From: Methylophaga sp.
GTDB taxonomy: Bacteria; Pseudomonadota; Gammaproteobacteria; Nitrosococcales; Methylophagaceae
Reading direction: 5' to 3'
NCBI RefSeq assembly: GCF_030651745.1
Contig: NZ_JAUSCC010000076.1
Location: forward strand, 1-56,921
DNA: 56,921 nt
The first letter of the stretch is position 1, and each line of letters opens with the position of its first letter. Below the pieces are notes generated by a model that saw nothing but the letters and a program-made list of their open reading frames with translations, searched no databases and was not told the origin of the DNA. Positions 54,779 through 56,921 of the stretch are shown here, piece after piece. The position numbers were made by a program, and so were the translations under genes.

Positions 54779-55813
54779 ATGATGATGCGTCACATCTGTT
54801 TGGGTTTAATGGCCCTGTTGATGAGTTCTACGTTGTTGGCAAACCAGGTAGCCCTTAACCCAAACCATCCCGAACGTTATGTGGTGGTCAAAGGCGATAC
54901 GCTTTGGGATATATCAGCAAAGTTTCTTCAATACCCTTGGCATTGGCCTGAGATATGGCAGGTCAATCCACAGGTCGAAAATCCCCACTTAATCTTTCCC
55001 GGCGATGAATTAACGTTAGTTTATCGTGATGGACGGCCCGTACTTGAGTTAAATCGTGGCCAGCAGACTTTCAAGCTTTCACCTGAAATGCGCGAAATCA
55101 GAATGGATGAAGCAATCCACACTATTCCGTTATCAATTATCCGTCCATTTTTAACCAAACCACGGGTGGTGGGAACCGAAGTACTGGATGCGGCCCCTTA
55201 CGTGGTCTCCACAGCAGATGAAAGATTGTTATCTGGAGCCGGAGATCACGTTTATGTACGCGGTATCATCGATCCAGATGATACTGAATTCAGTGTGTTT
55301 CGTGGCGGGAAGATTTATTTTGATCCCAATACTGGAGAAGAGCTGGGTGTGGAAGCCATCTATTCCGGCGATGGGGTAATAAAACAGCCAGGCGAAATAT
55401 CCACGTTGAATCTTACCTATACCGAACGCGAGGTTATGGTCGGAGATCGATTGTTAGCTGTAGAAGATGAGGATTTTGAACTCAACTTCTTTCCAAGAGC
55501 TCCCTCCCAGCCGATGGATGGCATGATTATTTCGGTTTTTGATGGTGTCTCACAGGTCGGACAATATCAAATCGTGGTGTTAAACCTTGGCACTCGTGAT
55601 GGACTGGAGAGCGGTCATGTCTTGTCTGTTTATAAAGCCGGAAAAACTATTCGAGACACGGTCAGTGCCGATCGAAAAGCAACGGTAACCTTGCCGGATG
55701 AGCATGCTGGTGAAGCAATGGTATTTAAGCTCTATGAAAAAGTGAGCTACGCCATCGTAATGAAAGCAACCACTTCCATGCATCTGTTTGATAAGGTGCG
55801 TTCCGCAGAATAA
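54779..55813 (+). CDS. LysM-domain exported protein
   Basis: The 344-residue protein has a signal peptide (about 1-21, ending TLLA) and one LysM domain (about 34-80, RYVVVKGDTLWDISAKFLQY to FPGDELTLVY) that should bind peptidoglycan. The C-terminal two thirds has beta-rich repeats (DDTEFSVFRGGKIYFD and LEDE-type segments) of unknown role. It is divergent from the cytochrome gene and ten bases before dprA, the arrangement seen in many gammaproteobacteria. Three adjacent ATGs could start it. Confidence 0.9.
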   Translation: MMMRHICLGLMALLMSSTLLANQVALNPNHPERYVVVKGDTLWDISAKFLQYPWHWPEIWQVNPQVENPHLIFPGDELTLVYRDGRPVLELNRGQQTFKLSPEMREIRMDEAIHTIPLSIIRPFLTKPRVVGTEVLDAAPYVVSTADERLLSGAGDHVYVRGIIDPDDTEFSVFRGGKIYFDPNTGEELGVEAIYSGDGVIKQPGEISTLNLTYTEREVMVGDRLLAVEDEDFELNFFPRAPSQPMDGMIISVFDGVSQVGQYQIVVLNLGTRDGLESGHVLSVYKAGKTIRDTVSADRKATVTLPDEHAGEAMVFKLYEKVSYAIVMKATTSMHLFDKVRSAE

Positions 55814-55823
55814 AGGAAACAGA

Positions 55824-56921
55824 TTGCATAGATTCTCCAGTTCGCAACTGTCCTTAGCATGTCTGCTGGCCTTACAGCGAATCCCCGGTGTCGGGCCGGT
55901 TACCTTTAATAAGCTGGTAAACCAGGTTCATCAGCCAGCAGATATTTTCCGCGAAACCCGACTATTAAAGGGCATAGATCCGACAGTTTTGCAGTTATTG
56001 CAGTCGCCTGACTGGGATCAGGTAGAGCGCGATCTGGAATGGTTATCGGCAGATAGTCGCCACGTCATTGATCAGCAACATCAGTTTTATCCAGAGCTGT
56101 TAAAACAAATAACCGATCCTCCAGCATTATTGTTTGTGCAAGGTGATGTCACGTTACTGAGTAAATGGCAGCTGGCGATTGTCGGCAGTCGAAATCCCTC
56201 GGCTTCAGGACGTGATAGTGCTTTTGAATTCGCCCGTTATTTGGTGCAGGGCGATATCGTGATCACCAGTGGGTTAGCGACAGGAATTGATGCCGCAGCG
56301 CATAAAGGTGCTTTAGCGGCAGCCGGCAAAACCATTGCAGTGATTGGGACTGGATTGGATCGAGTGTATCCGGCAGCTCATCGTGACTTGGCACATCATA
56401 TTGCTGAGAACGGCGCCATTGTTTCAGAGTTTCCTTTAGGCACTTCTCCCAAAGCGGAGAACTTTCCCCGCCGTAATCGTATTATCAGTGGCCTGAGTCT
56501 AGGTACGCTGGTGGTGGAGGCCGCCGTAAAAAGCGGTTCTTTGATAACGGCAAGAATGGCGATGGAGCAGGGCAGAGAAGTGTTTGCTATCCCTGGGTCT
56601 ATCCATAACCCGTTATCTAGAGGTTGTCATCAGTTGATCCGAGAAGGAGCCAAGCTGGTTGAAACGGCTAATGACATTATTGAAGAGCTTGGAGCCATGG
56701 CTGGCGTGGTGCCGCAATCTGATCAAAAGTTTGATCAAACAGAAGAGGATAATGGTGCAGCGGAATTAGATAAAGATTACCAGCAACTGTTTGAGTTTTT
56801 GGGTTATGACCCTATCCACATCGATATACTTATTGACAAAAGCGGATTGACGGTTGATGCCGTTTCATCCATGCTGTTATTACTGGAGCTGCAAGGTCAG
56901 GTTGCATCATTGCCCGGAGGA
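55824..56921 (+). CDS. dprA: DNA-processing protein DprA (3' end cut off)
   Basis: DprA loads RecA onto incoming single-stranded DNA in transformation. Translation in frame 55824-56921 (366 codons, no stop) gives an N-terminal SAM-like part with the helix-hairpin-helix QRIPGVGPVTFNKL. The Rossmann-like core follows with AIVGSRNPSASGRDSAFEFA, ITSGLATGIDAAAHKGAL, PRRNRIISGLSLGTLVVEA and GSLITARMAMEQGREVFAIP, all hallmark motifs. A C-terminal winged-helix region is under way at the window edge. The start is TTG at 55824 with AAGGA upstream; no better ATG or GTG fits. The gene is almost complete. Confidence 0.93.
   Translation, partial: MHRFSSSQLSLACLLALQRIPGVGPVTFNKLVNQVHQPADIFRETRLLKGIDPTVLQLLQSPDWDQVERDLEWLSADSRHVIDQQHQFYPELLKQITDPPALLFVQGDVTLLSKWQLAIVGSRNPSASGRDSAFEFARYLVQGDIVITSGLATGIDAAAHKGALAAAGKTIAVIGTGLDRVYPAAHRDLAHHIAENGAIVSEFPLGTSPKAENFPRRNRIISGLSLGTLVVEAAVKSGSLITARMAMEQGREVFAIPGSIHNPLSRGCHQLIREGAKLVETANDIIEELGAMAGVVPQSDQKFDQTEEDNGAAELDKDYQQLFEFLGYDPIHIDILIDKSGLTVDAVSSMLLLLELQGQVASLPGG

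Overview
The window looks like chromosomal DNA of a gammaproteobacterial methylotroph, most probably Methylophaga or a close relative. The main evidence is a complete fhcBADC operon (formyltransferase/hydrolase complex of the tetrahydromethanopterin C1 pathway) beside a class I fructose-1,6-bisphosphatase. The his-hinT-tatABC, ruvX-pyrR-pyrB-pyrC' and trkA-rsmB-fmt-def-LysM-dprA blocks have the gene order known from Pseudomonas and other gammaproteobacteria. The genus is an inference from gene content; no 16S gene is present.

Layout. 0-4.3 kb: the end of the histidine operon (hisH 3' end, hisA, hisF, hisI, hisE), then a HIT protein and tatABC, all on the + strand and tightly coupled. 4.3-10.7 kb: two small reverse-strand genes (pentapeptide protein and an unknown), then a lipoprotein of the NMT1/THI5 binding-protein type three bases from a 1324-residue PAS/GGDEF/EAL protein, then a small TIGR02647 protein and folA. 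10.8-17.3 kb: Na/Pi cotransporter-like protein, an intergenic region with a dense DnaA-box cluster, priA, argS and a SPOR-domain protein. 17.4-23.2 kb: fhcB-fhcA-fhcD-fhcC, a hairpin, and fbp. 23.3-31.8 kb: accessory and envelope genes (small membrane protein, dienelactone hydrolase, MAPEG protein, TIGR03643 protein, Blc lipocalin, an RND pump with its adaptor, an AI-2E-type permease, MgtC/SapB). 32-37 kb: two pseudoazurin-type blue copper proteins, one soluble and one tethered by a membrane anchor and a coiled-coil stalk. Between them lie a small periplasmic protein and a TonB-dependent receptor, and a 580-base non-coding region with an iterated inverted-repeat element. 37-41.3 kb: tRNA-Asp and a second RND pump with a lipoprotein adaptor. 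41.4-54.6 kb: a long reverse-strand block with a HAD hydrolase, a DUF3012 lipoprotein, pyrC' (catalytically dead dihydroorotase), pyrB, pyrR, ruvX, yqgE, trkA, an NtrX/NtrY-like two-component pair, DUF4390, rsmB, fmt, def and a cytochrome c. 54.8 kb to the end: a LysM protein and dprA, which runs off the window.

How it fits together. The Fhc complex takes formyl groups from H4MPT to formate and so links formaldehyde oxidation to energy and biosynthesis. Fbp probably serves sugar-phosphate recycling in C1 assimilation. Most of the rest is core machinery: histidine and pyrimidine synthesis, Tat export, translation start and end processing, and replication restart. The parts that deserve attention are the DnaA-box cluster before priA (a candidate replication origin or DnaA control site), the copper-protein/TonB-receptor neighbourhood with its repeated operator-like elements, and the lipoprotein plus c-di-GMP enzyme pair.
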